A program made the position numbers and the translations under genes. Below the pieces are notes generated by a model. The model was not told the DNA's origin. It was given only the letters and a program-made list of their open reading frames with translations, and did not search any database. Source: SZUA-430 sp964547645 (GTDB taxonomy: Bacteria > Pseudomonadota > Alphaproteobacteria > Micropepsales > Micropepsaceae). Taken from it: 64,000 nt of DNA. Below are positions 1 to 7,732 of this stretch, in pieces. Each line of letters starts with the position of its first letter. Within the stretch, counting starts at the first letter, position 1. The DNA lies in the NCBI GenBank assembly GCA_964547645.1, contig CAZJOM010000006.1, positions 28,524 through 92,523 on the forward strand, written 5' to 3'.

Positions 1-75
1 GGCACGGAGGACAACCTCGCCAAGTTGGAAGCGGTGCTGAAGAGCATTCGCGCCAATTATCCGGCGGCCAAATGA
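1..75 (+). CDS. C-terminal end of an unidentified protein
   Basis: An open frame enters from the left edge and ends with TGA at 73-75, giving 24 residues that finish NYPAAK. The piece is helix-like and too short to assign to a family. It is probably a real gene end, because the next gene starts only after a 75-base gap with no other reading frame. Confidence 0.5.
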   Translation, partial: GTEDNLAKLEAVLKSIRANYPAAK

Positions 76-150
76 GATTGCTCCACTCGGGAGCATTGCC
101 CGCCCGGTGCGGACACGTGGCTGCGCCGGGCAACCCAAGTCGAGGTCGGT

Positions 151-564
151 ATGAAACAAAAAATCAAGAGGACTGCTCTCATGAACGTTCTTTCGACAAT
201 GCTTCTCGCTAGCGTAGCGATCGCTGCGATCGCGTCGGCGCCAGCCCGCGCATCCTCAGCTCCCGAGTCGCGGCTCTCCGTTTTGGTTGAAGCGTGCGAG
301 GCGGAAGCAATGAAGGGACACTTTCGTACTCAGACGACCAATGGTTCCGCTGTTCGAGCTCATCGTGAACGGATGAAATTGCTTTGCAATGAGTCGGTGA
401 GCGTACGGTCCGAAACTGGCGCAGAGTGGCTCGCGCGCTGCAGGACCGAGTCGCGTGTCGCGGTTAGGCCATTCCGCCGCGGCAACTTGGACCGCCTACA
501 CATGTTGCGCCATCTGCGGTTGTGCGGCGAGCTGGCGGCGGCGGTTAACCCGGACTCCAATTGA
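151..564 (+). CDS. Small exported protein of unknown function
   Basis: This encodes 137 residues. The N-terminus has a basic stretch (KQKIKR), a hydrophobic core and an APARA cleavage-like site near residue 34, so it should be exported to the periplasm. A GAGG precedes ATG 151. A second ATG at 181 has an even better AGAGGA eight bases upstream, but starting there would lose the basic part of the signal peptide. The mature part is about 100 residues, rich in Arg and Glu, with several Cys that could pair. I recognise no family. It ends 15 bases before fixL, so it may be cotranscribed with it. Confidence 0.6.
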   Translation: MKQKIKRTALMNVLSTMLLASVAIAAIASAPARASSAPESRLSVLVEACEAEAMKGHFRTQTTNGSAVRAHRERMKLLCNESVSVRSETGAEWLARCRTESRVAVRPFRRGNLDRLHMLRHLRLCGELAAAVNPDSN

Positions 565-579
565 GAGGACCTAAGAAGC

Positions 580-1770
580 GTGTCGCCTACGCCGCCAAAG
601 CAAAAAGCAACAAAGCGAACTTCGCCGGCGTCAACAGCGCCGACTGTCGCGCCCGAACGCACGGCTTTGTTGTCGGCGATGGAGCGTACGTCGTTCGACG
701 CGATCATTACGATCGATTCAAATGGGATCGTCCTGTCGTACAATCCCGCGGCGGAGCGGCTATTCGGCTATTCGACGGAGGAAGTCGTTGGCAAGAACGT
801 GAAGTTGCTCATGCCTCCCCACTTTCGCGACGAACATGATGCATATCTTCAACGCTACCTTCGCACCGGTGAGAGGCGCATCATCGGAATCGGCCGTGTC
901 GTTGCAGGAGAGAAGAAGGACGGTTCGACGTTTCCGATTGAATTGTCGGTCGGTGAAACAGAAATCGACGGTGCAAAAATATTCGTCGGTTTCCTTCGGG
1001 ATTTGACCGAGATCCACAGCGAGCAGCGACGGGTCCAGGAGCTCCAGCGCGAGCTGTTTCATGTCAGCCGCGTTGGCGAGATGGGCCAAATTGCTTCTAG
1101 TCTTGCGCACGAAGTGAACCAACCGCTGGCAGCAATTGCGAACTACTTGCAGGCAAGCCGCCAGATCCTGACCACGCAACCGCAAAGCGAGATGTTGAGT
1201 GCGATCCTCGAAAAGGCCGAGGCGCAGGCCAACCGCGCAGCCGACATCGTAAAACGACTACGCGCCTTCATGGATCGGCGCGACGTGGAACGTCGGCGCG
1301 AGAACGTGAACAAATTGATTGAAGAGGCGCTCGCTCTTGGTGTTGTGGGCCTGCCGAGCCGAGGGACGCGAATCCTGCTGCAATTGGCCGCCGATCTACC
1401 CGATGTTACAGTCGATCGTGTTCAAATTCAGCAGGTGATCGTCAATTTCATTCGGAACGGAGTAGATGCGCTGGAAAGCGCGCCACGCAAAGAACTAACA
1501 ATTTCATCGATGCGTGAAGGAAACGGTGTGCGGGTCGAAGTTGCGGATACCGGTTCAGGAATTGCGCCGGGAATCGCCAGCACGCTGTTCAAGGCGTTCG
1601 CAACGACGAAAGCCCAGGGAATGGGCGTCGGTCTGTCCATCTGCAAGACGATCATAGAAAGCCATGGAGGGCACATAGGGTTTCGCAGCCGCCCGGATGG
1701 AGGAACAATCTTCCATTTCATGTTGCCGCAGGTCGATGGCGATAGCCCAGTGGGTCAAGCAAATGGTTGA
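580..1770 (+). CDS. fixL: FixL-type oxygen-sensing haem PAS histidine kinase
   Basis: This 396-residue sensor kinase starts at GTG 580, with AGAGGA about 12 bases upstream. A PAS domain covers about residues 30-145. It has the FixL haem pocket pattern EHDAYLQRY, where His86 would be the proximal haem ligand, and RIIGIGRVV with Arg106 exactly 20 residues later. This is the spacing of His200 and Arg220 in Bradyrhizobium FixL. The HisKA domain has the H-box HEVNQP (His177), followed by N-box (NFIRNGVDALE) and G-box (DTGSGIAPG, GMGVGLSICK) motifs. It has no predicted membrane segments, as in the soluble B. japonicum type. In this family, oxygen release from haem activates autophosphorylation and transfer to FixJ. 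Its stop overlaps the fixJ start by eight bases, so the two are translationally coupled. Confidence 0.93.
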   Translation: MSPTPPKQKATKRTSPASTAPTVAPERTALLSAMERTSFDAIITIDSNGIVLSYNPAAERLFGYSTEEVVGKNVKLLMPPHFRDEHDAYLQRYLRTGERRIIGIGRVVAGEKKDGSTFPIELSVGETEIDGAKIFVGFLRDLTEIHSEQRRVQELQRELFHVSRVGEMGQIASSLAHEVNQPLAAIANYLQASRQILTTQPQSEMLSAILEKAEAQANRAADIVKRLRAFMDRRDVERRRENVNKLIEEALALGVVGLPSRGTRILLQLAADLPDVTVDRVQIQQVIVNFIRNGVDALESAPRKELTISSMREGNGVRVEVADTGSGIAPGIASTLFKAFATTKAQGMGVGLSICKTIIESHGGHIGFRSRPDGGTIFHFMLPQVDGDSPVGQANG

Positions 1771-2377
1771 CACGCTCACTGTTTACATTGTCGACGACGA
1801 CGAGTCTGTCCGCGATTCCATCAGAACGATCCTCGAAGGCAATGGATTCCATTGCAGGACCTACGCTTCTGCCGAGGAGTTCCTCACGGTCCTTCAAGAT
1901 GCGCCGGGTTGCGCCCTTGTCGACGTCCGTATGCCCGGCATGGATGGCCTCGCTCTTCTCGAGGTGATGAAAGAGCGCCGTATTGACGTTCCCGTTGTCA
2001 TGATGACGGGGTTTGCTGACGTGCCCTTGGCGGTTAGGGCTATGAAGGCCGGCGCAATTGACTTCATCGAAAAGCCAATGGCGCGCGAAGATCTGCTTGG
2101 AGCGGTGTCGCGGGCAATGGAGCGCACGAGAACTGCGCAGTTCGCCATAAGCGATCAACAGGTGGCCCAAAGCCGCTTCGACCGGTTAACCGATCGCGAG
2201 CGCGAGGTCTTGGATTTGTTGGTATCGGGCAATCCCAACAAGACTGTCGCGCACAAACTCGGCATCAGCCCCCGGACAGTGGAAATTCATCGCAGCCGCT
2301 TGATGGAGAAAGCTGGGGTCAAGAATTTCGCTGAACTGGTTCGAATGGCGCTCGCAGCTGGAATGGGGACGGCGTAG
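1763..2377 (+). CDS. fixJ: FixJ response regulator
   Basis: This encodes 204 residues from ATG 1763, inside the end of fixL. The N-terminal receiver has the acidic cluster DDDE (11-14), the phospho-acceptor Asp54 (ALVDVRMPGMDG), a Thr/Ser switch in MMTGFAD and Lys104 in FIEKP. These are the same positions as in Sinorhizobium FixJ. The C-terminal LuxR-type helix-turn-helix follows after a short linker (LTDREREVLDLL to SPRTVEIHRSRLMEKAG). Phosphorylated FixJ normally activates fixK transcription, and a candidate FixJ site lies upstream of fixK at 2843-2864. An upstream in-frame ATG at 1697 would start deep inside fixL and is not used here. Confidence 0.93.
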   Translation: MVDTLTVYIVDDDESVRDSIRTILEGNGFHCRTYASAEEFLTVLQDAPGCALVDVRMPGMDGLALLEVMKERRIDVPVVMMTGFADVPLAVRAMKAGAIDFIEKPMAREDLLGAVSRAMERTRTAQFAISDQQVAQSRFDRLTDREREVLDLLVSGNPNKTVAHKLGISPRTVEIHRSRLMEKAGVKNFAELVRMALAAGMGTA

Positions 2378-2455
2378 CGCGGGCGCCCGAGGCCGCGGCC
2401 CCAATAGGCAAAAGTCCGTATATCGCGACCGGCCGGAGACTGTCAGACTTTCCTC

Positions 2456-2836
2456 GTGAACACTGGTTGCAGGAAAGGCAGGATCGTCATCGTCGATGAC
2501 GACGAAGCGATTCGAGAATCGCTCAAGCTCCTGTTGGAAGCGAATGGGTACCAAGTCGAGGCTTTTGCCAGCGGCGACGACCTATTGGGCAGTGCCTCGT
2601 GCGCGAACTGCGACTGCCTCGTTCTTGACGTCCACCTCCCCGATGGGACGGGGCCGGAAATTCTGAGAAAACTCCGCGCGAGTGGCGCCAAGGCGCCGGC
2701 AATATTCATGTCTGGGCTTGGCAGTGCGACGCTCCGCGCCAAGCTACAGCGCGAGTTTACGGCCGATTTCTTCGAGAAGCCGGTTTCCGCCGGTGATCTC
2801 TTGGCTGGTATCGCCCGTGCGACGGCTCGTAAGTAA
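2456..2836 (+). CDS. Stand-alone receiver-domain response regulator
   Basis: This 126-residue single receiver domain starts at GTG 2456 and has no output domain. It shows the acidic pair in VIVDDDE (13-17), phospho-acceptor Asp58 in CLVLDVHLPDG, a Ser in the switch position (FMSGLG) and the conserved Lys in FFEKP. It is most like the FixJ/NtrC receiver class. Bradyrhizobium has the same kind of gene (bll2758) between fixJ and fixK2, so the order here is conserved. It may act as a phosphate sink or modulator of the FixL-FixJ pair; that role is inferred. Confidence 0.85.
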   Translation: MNTGCRKGRIVIVDDDEAIRESLKLLLEANGYQVEAFASGDDLLGSASCANCDCLVLDVHLPDGTGPEILRKLRASGAKAPAIFMSGLGSATLRAKLQREFTADFFEKPVSAGDLLAGIARATARK

Positions 2837-2842
2837 AACACC

Positions 2843-2864
2843 TTACGCATAGTTCCTTACGTAC
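2843..2864 (+). promoter_or_regulatory. Candidate FixJ-binding site upstream of fixK
   Basis: A TTAC-rich element reading TTACGCATAGTTCC followed by TTACGTAC lies 68-89 bases before the fixK start. Its two TTACG-type half sites and the central AGTTCC resemble the FixJ boxes of fixK promoters (GTA-GTAG then TTTCC then TTA type). The match is by eye and imperfect. Confidence 0.45.
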
Positions 2865-2931
2865 AACCCACAACTGTTTCCGGTCACTTCATGTCGCCAT
2901 TGTTCGTAGGTACGGGAAGTGGAGAAACAAG

Positions 2932-3612
2932 GTGTTCGAACAAGCCTCAGCACCGATCGAAAGCGGCAGCCGTCATCCTAGTTTCGCTCAAGCAGCGATC
3001 GGCGAACTGGGAATACGATTCAAGCTACCCAAGAACCGCGCTGTGTTTCGCGCCGGTGACGACGCGGATCGATTGTTCGAGATCGTGTCCGGGGCCGTTA
3101 TGATTTACCGAATTCTTGACGACGGCCGGCGACAGGTCGTCGAATTTGCTTTTCCTGGTGCGATTTGCGGGATGACGGCGAGCGAGCAGCACGAGTCCTG
3201 TTGCGACACGCTCGTGCCGACCGTCCTGCGCAGTTTCAAGAAAAGCGAGCTTGGACGCTCCGACGCGTTCCGCATGCGCATTGTTAAGCAACTCGAAGCG
3301 CAATTGTCCGCAATGCACGACCACGCGGTGTCGCTGGGGTGCAAAACGGCAGAGGAGCGGATCTGTACGTTCATTCTGAGGCTGAGTGTGCTGGAGCATG
3401 ATGCAGCTCATGGAATCAACGAGGTTTCGTTGCCAATGTCACGCAAAGTTATCGCCGACTACTTGGGGCTTACACTCGAGACGGTCTGCCGGACGATCAC
3501 GGATTTGGCCCGACGCGGGATTGTCGTCTTCGGCGAAAGCAGAAAGCACATCGTGGTTCCCGATGTCGAACGACTCGGTAGCGCTGCTTGTTCAGACGTA
3601 CAATACGCCTAA
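2932..3612 (+). CDS. fixK: FixK-type Crp/FNR family transcription regulator
   Basis: This encodes 226 residues from GTG 2932. The N-terminal cyclic-nucleotide-type beta-roll covers about residues 25-140 (VFRAGDDADRLFEIVSG, VVEFAFPGAICG). The C-terminal winged helix has the recognition helix SRKVIADYLGLTLETVCRT near 170-190, with the E-VCR pattern of FNR/FixK proteins that read TTGA-N6-TCAA. The N-terminus lacks the spaced Cys cluster that holds the iron-sulphur centre of FNR, so oxygen sensing is presumably left to FixL. It sits directly after fixL, fixJ and the receiver gene. Matching boxes at 22928 and 27242 suggest that it controls the metabolic genes downstream. Confidence 0.88.
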   Translation: MFEQASAPIESGSRHPSFAQAAIGELGIRFKLPKNRAVFRAGDDADRLFEIVSGAVMIYRILDDGRRQVVEFAFPGAICGMTASEQHESCCDTLVPTVLRSFKKSELGRSDAFRMRIVKQLEAQLSAMHDHAVSLGCKTAEERICTFILRLSVLEHDAAHGINEVSLPMSRKVIADYLGLTLETVCRTITDLARRGIVVFGESRKHIVVPDVERLGSAACSDVQYA

Positions 3613-3643
3613 TTCGCCGGTGCCCCGGAATGAGGAGAGTTAT

Positions 3644-3946
3644 ATGACCACACCGACTCCAGACGACCGTCCCCGATTTGTAGGTAGCGCCGCCAGCTGG
3701 ATCTTTTGCGCATTCGCGTTGATCGCAGCGTTCTTCCTGCTCGTCGAGCATCGGGCGCATCTCGGATTCTTGCTCCCCTACGTGCCGTTCGCTCTGCTTG
3801 GGCTGTGCATCGTGCTTCACTCATACATGCACGGTCGCGTTCACGGACATCGGTCGATTGGTGACGGTACACATGGCCGTCACGACCACTCTCATGATGA
3901 GGATTCGAGTTCAATCGATAAACGCAACGCCAATCGGTCGGAGTGA
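3644..3946 (+). CDS. Small His-rich membrane protein, DUF2933 type
   Basis: This encodes 100 residues from ATG 3644, with a GAGGAG ribosome site just upstream. Two hydrophobic segments (about residues 18-35 and 44-60) are followed by a soluble tail full of His, Asp and Ser (HGRVHGHRSI, HGRHDHSHDED). The layout matches DUF2933 proteins, which are often near copper or heavy-metal genes. The His-rich tail suggests metal binding; this is inferred. It ends three bases before the methyltransferase-like gene, so the two are probably cotranscribed. A second member of this type is at 12809. Confidence 0.7.
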   Translation: MTTPTPDDRPRFVGSAASWIFCAFALIAAFFLLVEHRAHLGFLLPYVPFALLGLCIVLHSYMHGRVHGHRSIGDGTHGRHDHSHDEDSSSIDKRNANRSE

Positions 3947-3949
3947 AAC

Positions 3950-4630
3950 ATGTCTCATTCGGAATCTCTGCCCGCCTACGGTTTGTGGTGGCTTGCCATC
4001 GTCAACTCAGCCGTGTTCATTCTGTTTGCGTTGAGCTTCTTCAAGCCGCGCACGACGCGCGACTGGCGATCCTTCAGCGCGTTCAGCGCGTTTCTAGTCG
4101 CACTCTTCACCGAGATGTACGGGTTCCCGCTCACCATTTACTTGCTGTCCGGATGGCTTCAGACACGTTTTCCAGGAATTGACTGGTTCGCTCACGACTC
4201 GGGCCATCTCCTCGAGATGCTCTTCGGATGGAGTGGCAACCCACATTTCGGACCGTTTCACCTCTTGAGTTCGATCTTCATCGGTGGCGGCTTTTGGCTG
4301 ATTTCTGTTGCCTGGTATCGTCTGCATGCGGCGCAGCAAGCGGGTGTCCTGGCGAAGGAGGGCCCGTACGCTTACGTGCGCCACCCGCAATATGACGGCT
4401 TCGTCCTCATCATGTTCGGGTTCCTTCTGCAGTGGCCGACGCTGCTGACGCTTGCGATGTTTCCGGTGCTCACGTATATGTATGTGCGCCTCGCGCGCAG
4501 CGAGGAACGTGACGCGGTCGCGGAATTTGGCGACGCCTATCGCGACTACATGCGCGAGGTCCCGGCCTTCTTTCCGCGCCTGAGGCAGATCTTCGGCGGT
4601 TCCCCGTCCGCAGGCTTTGGCGGAAAATGA
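3950..4630 (+). CDS. Isoprenylcysteine carboxyl methyltransferase-like membrane protein
   Basis: This 226-residue integral membrane protein has five or so hydrophobic helices. The C-terminal half carries the ICMT/PEMT signature GPYAYVRHPQYDGF and the later EERDAVAEFGDAYRDYMREVP, which form the S-adenosylmethionine pocket in this family. Bacterial members have diverse and mostly unknown substrates (lipids or small molecules). It overlaps the following ABC ATPase gene by four bases (ATGA), so it belongs to the exporter operon. A second ICMT-like gene lies at 30526. Confidence 0.75.
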   Translation: MSHSESLPAYGLWWLAIVNSAVFILFALSFFKPRTTRDWRSFSAFSAFLVALFTEMYGFPLTIYLLSGWLQTRFPGIDWFAHDSGHLLEMLFGWSGNPHFGPFHLLSSIFIGGGFWLISVAWYRLHAAQQAGVLAKEGPYAYVRHPQYDGFVLIMFGFLLQWPTLLTLAMFPVLTYMYVRLARSEERDAVAEFGDAYRDYMREVPAFFPRLRQIFGGSPSAGFGGK

Positions 4631-5349
4631 ACCCAGCACCCGCTGCCGACACGATCTTCAGCGCACGCCAACTCACGAAAGTCTATGTTTCGGGTGAGGT
4701 GGAGGTGCGCGCCCTCGCCGGCGTCGATCTTGATATTTTGAATGGCGAGATGATCGTTCTGCTCGGGCCGTCGGGCAGTGGCAAGTCGACTCTGCTCAAC
4801 ATCATGGGCGGCCTCGATCGGGCGACCAGCGGGACCCTCTTCTTTAAAGACAGCAATCTGACGGCACTCGACGAGCAAGCGTTGACGTTCTACCGCCGCG
4901 ATCACATCGGCTTCGTCTTCCAATTCTACAACCTCGTCCCGAGCCTGACCGCATACGAGAACGTCGCGCTCGTCACGGAAATCTCGAAGGCGCCCATGCC
5001 ACCCGAGGAAGCGCTGACGCTCGTCGGGTTGAAGGATCGCATGGACCATTTCCCGGCTCAGCTTTCTGGCGGCGAGCAGCAGCGCGTTGCCATCGCCCGT
5101 GCGATCGCGAAGCGTCCTGAGGTGCTCCTTTGCGACGAACCCACAGGCGCGCTTGATTCCAAGACCGGCATCAAAGTCATCGAGGCGCTACTGTCGGTCA
5201 ACGAGCAACTGGGTACGACCACGGTCATCATCACGCACAATGCCGCGATACAGGCCGTGGCGGACCGCGTGCTGCACTTCGCGGACGGGCGCATTTCCAC
5301 GGTCCAGAAGAACGAAAAGCGCAAGCAGGCGTCGGAGGTGACATGGTGA
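4627..5349 (+). CDS. ABC transporter ATP-binding protein, MacB/LolD type
   Basis: This 240-residue nucleotide-binding subunit has Walker A GPSGSGKST at residues 47-55, a Q-loop in FVFQFYNLVPSLTAYEN, the signature LSGGEQQR at 146-153, Walker B VLLCDEP at 166-172 and the H-loop in VIITHN. The Q-loop context is typical of the LolD/MacB/FtsE branch, which works with FtsX-fold permeases. It overlaps the permease gene by seven bases. Together with the adaptor at 7733 it forms a three-part exporter. The substrate is not deducible from sequence. Confidence 0.9.
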   Translation: MNPAPAADTIFSARQLTKVYVSGEVEVRALAGVDLDILNGEMIVLLGPSGSGKSTLLNIMGGLDRATSGTLFFKDSNLTALDEQALTFYRRDHIGFVFQFYNLVPSLTAYENVALVTEISKAPMPPEEALTLVGLKDRMDHFPAQLSGGEQQRVAIARAIAKRPEVLLCDEPTGALDSKTGIKVIEALLSVNEQLGTTTVIITHNAAIQAVADRVLHFADGRISTVQKNEKRKQASEVTW

Positions 5350-7727
5350 CCCGCCGGCTGCGTATTCGCGTCCTCGACGTGAAGCTCCTGCGGGACTTGC
5401 GGCGGCTGTGGGCGCAGACGCTTGCGATCGCGCTCGTGATCGCCGGGGGCGTTTCGACGGTTATTCTGGCGGTAGGCTCGCATCACTCGCTCGACGAGAC
5501 GCGCGTTGCCTACTACGAACGCTATAATTTCGCCGACGTGTTCGCACAGGTGCGGCGCGCGCCGAACGATGTGATCGGGCAAATCGAGAAAATTCCGGGC
5601 GTGGCCATGATCGAGCCGCGTATCGCTCAGCTCGGCCTGCTCGACATCGCGAATTTCCGCGAACCCGCGACCGGCCAGTTCATTTCCCTGCCCGACAAGC
5701 GCGAGCAGGTCCTAAACAAGCTCTATATGCGCTCTGGACGCGTGCCGGAGCGCGGGAGCGAGCGTGAAGTCGTCGTCAACGAAAGCTTCGCCAACGCGCA
5801 TGGATTCGTCTTGGGGTCGCGCTTTGCAGCAATCCTCAACGGCCGTAAACGGGAGCTGACGATTGTCGGTACCGCGCTCTCGCCGGAATTCATCTTCGCC
5901 GTCGGACCCGGCGACATCATGCCCGACAATCGCCGCTATGGCATCGTGTGGATGAGCGAGCGCTCGCTCGCTGGCGCCTACAATCTGAGAGACGGCTTCT
6001 CGAACGTCGCGGTGAAGCTGCAACCGGGCGCGACGGAAGAGGACGTGATCCGCCGCCTCGACGACGTCTTGGCGCCTTATGGCGGCCGTGCGGCGTTCGG
6101 GCGTAAGGATCAAACATCGCATGCCTGGCTCGATCACGAGCTCGACATGCTCAACAACATGAGCCGAACGCTGCCGCCGATCTTTCTCTTGGTAGCGGCA
6201 TTTCTGGTCAACCTGACTTTGGGACGGCTCGTTGCCCTCGAGCGGGAACAGATCGGGCTCCTAAAAGCGCTGGGCTACACCAATCGCGCCGTCGCCGCGC
6301 ACTATCTGAAGTTTGTGCTGATCATTGCGGCGATCGGAATCGCCATCGGCAGTCTCGCCGGTACCTGGCTCGGCAGTTACGTCACGCAGCTCTTCGGCGA
6401 CTTCTTCCGCTTTCCGTTCTTGATCTTTAGCCGGGACGCGTCGACCTATGTCATTGGCGCGGCGTTAAGCCTTGTCGCTGCTGCCATCGGAGCAGTCCGC
6501 GCTTTGCGCGTCGTCGTGAATTTGCCGCCAGCCGTCGCCATGCAGCCGCCGGCGCCGCCCCGCTTCGGGCATCTGCTGCCCAAACGATGGGCGCTCAATC
6601 GATTGGTGCGCCAGCCGACCGTCATGATGATGCGCAACATCGCCCGTCACCCGGCGCGAACGGCTTTCACGTTGCTCGGCATTTCGATGGCCACCGGAAT
6701 CCTGGTGGTGTCACTCTTCACGCGCGACACGATGGAGAACCTGATCGACGTCACGTATTTTCTAGCCGACCGGCAGGACGCGACCGTGAGCTTCGCCGAG
6801 CGGCGGCCTGCCGATGTCGTGTTCGACGTTGAGCAACTGCCCGGCGTGCTCGCAGTGCAACCGTCGCGGGAGGTGCCGGTGCGCATCCGCCACGGCAGCA
6901 TCGAACGCCGCATCCTGCTCCGCAGTACGCCGAAGAGCGCGGACCTGAGCCGCATTATCGACGCCAACTTGCATCCAGTGGTTCTGCCCGAAGAGGGGGT
7001 CGCGATTTCGGGCATGCTGGCGCAGGTTCTGGGGGTAAAGGTCGGAGACGAAGTTGAGATCGATCTGCTCGAAGGGCAAAGCCGAACGGTCGTCGTGCCT
7101 GTGGCAGCAACCGTCGAGGACTATTTTGGCATCCGGGGGATGATGGACGACAAGGCGTTGCAGCGGCTCATGCGCGAAGTGCCGGCTGCGAACAGCGTTC
7201 ACGTGAGCCTCGATCGTAGTGCGCTCGATTCTTTCTACGCAAAGATTAAGTCGATGCCGTCGGTCAGCGGCCTCGCGTTACAGCCGGTGTCGCTCGCGAA
7301 CTTCCGCGAGGCGGTGGCTCTGCTGATCACGACGATGGCCAGCATCTATGCGGGTCTGGCGGCTATCATCGCTTTCGGGGTGGTTTACAACAGTGCCCGC
7401 ATCTCGCTCTCGGAGAGCGCGCGCGATCTCGCGAGCTTGCGCGTGCTCGGCTTCACGAATGGCGAGGTTCTTCGCATCCTACTGCTCGAGCTCGCATTCC
7501 TGACCTTGCTCGCGCAGCCGCCAGGCTGGCTCTTCGGCTATGGCCTTGCTTGGATCATGAAGACGCGGCTCGCCGGTGAACTGATGCGGGTTCGCCTCGT
7601 CGTCGAGAATTTCACCTATGCAATGGCGAGCATCGTCGTGATCGGAGCCGCGCTCGTTTCCGCGCTCGCGGTGCGTAAGCGCGTCTTCGGCCTCGACCTT
7701 GTTGCTGTCCTCAAGACCCGGGATTGA
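5343..7727 (+). CDS. ABC transporter permease with two FtsX domains
   Basis: This encodes 794 residues in a duplicated layout. TM1 (about 25-47) is followed by a large extracytoplasmic domain, a block of three TMs (about 280-395), a further TM near 440-460, a second extracytoplasmic domain, and three C-terminal TMs. The two FtsX blocks contain ALEREQIGLLKALGYTN and SARDLASLRVLGFTNGEV, the coupling-helix patterns of MacB-like permeases. Eight-TM permeases of this kind need only one polypeptide type with the ATPase. It is translationally coupled to the ATPase gene upstream. Neighbours suggest export of lipid, peptide or toxic compounds, but nothing specific is visible. Confidence 0.88.
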   Translation: MVTRRLRIRVLDVKLLRDLRRLWAQTLAIALVIAGGVSTVILAVGSHHSLDETRVAYYERYNFADVFAQVRRAPNDVIGQIEKIPGVAMIEPRIAQLGLLDIANFREPATGQFISLPDKREQVLNKLYMRSGRVPERGSEREVVVNESFANAHGFVLGSRFAAILNGRKRELTIVGTALSPEFIFAVGPGDIMPDNRRYGIVWMSERSLAGAYNLRDGFSNVAVKLQPGATEEDVIRRLDDVLAPYGGRAAFGRKDQTSHAWLDHELDMLNNMSRTLPPIFLLVAAFLVNLTLGRLVALEREQIGLLKALGYTNRAVAAHYLKFVLIIAAIGIAIGSLAGTWLGSYVTQLFGDFFRFPFLIFSRDASTYVIGAALSLVAAAIGAVRALRVVVNLPPAVAMQPPAPPRFGHLLPKRWALNRLVRQPTVMMMRNIARHPARTAFTLLGISMATGILVVSLFTRDTMENLIDVTYFLADRQDATVSFAERRPADVVFDVEQLPGVLAVQPSREVPVRIRHGSIERRILLRSTPKSADLSRIIDANLHPVVLPEEGVAISGMLAQVLGVKVGDEVEIDLLEGQSRTVVVPVAATVEDYFGIRGMMDDKALQRLMREVPAANSVHVSLDRSALDSFYAKIKSMPSVSGLALQPVSLANFREAVALLITTMASIYAGLAAIIAFGVVYNSARISLSESARDLASLRVLGFTNGEVLRILLLELAFLTLLAQPPGWLFGYGLAWIMKTRLAGELMRVRLVVENFTYAMASIVVIGAALVSALAVRKRVFGLDLVAVLKTRD

Positions 7728-7732
7728 TCTCC

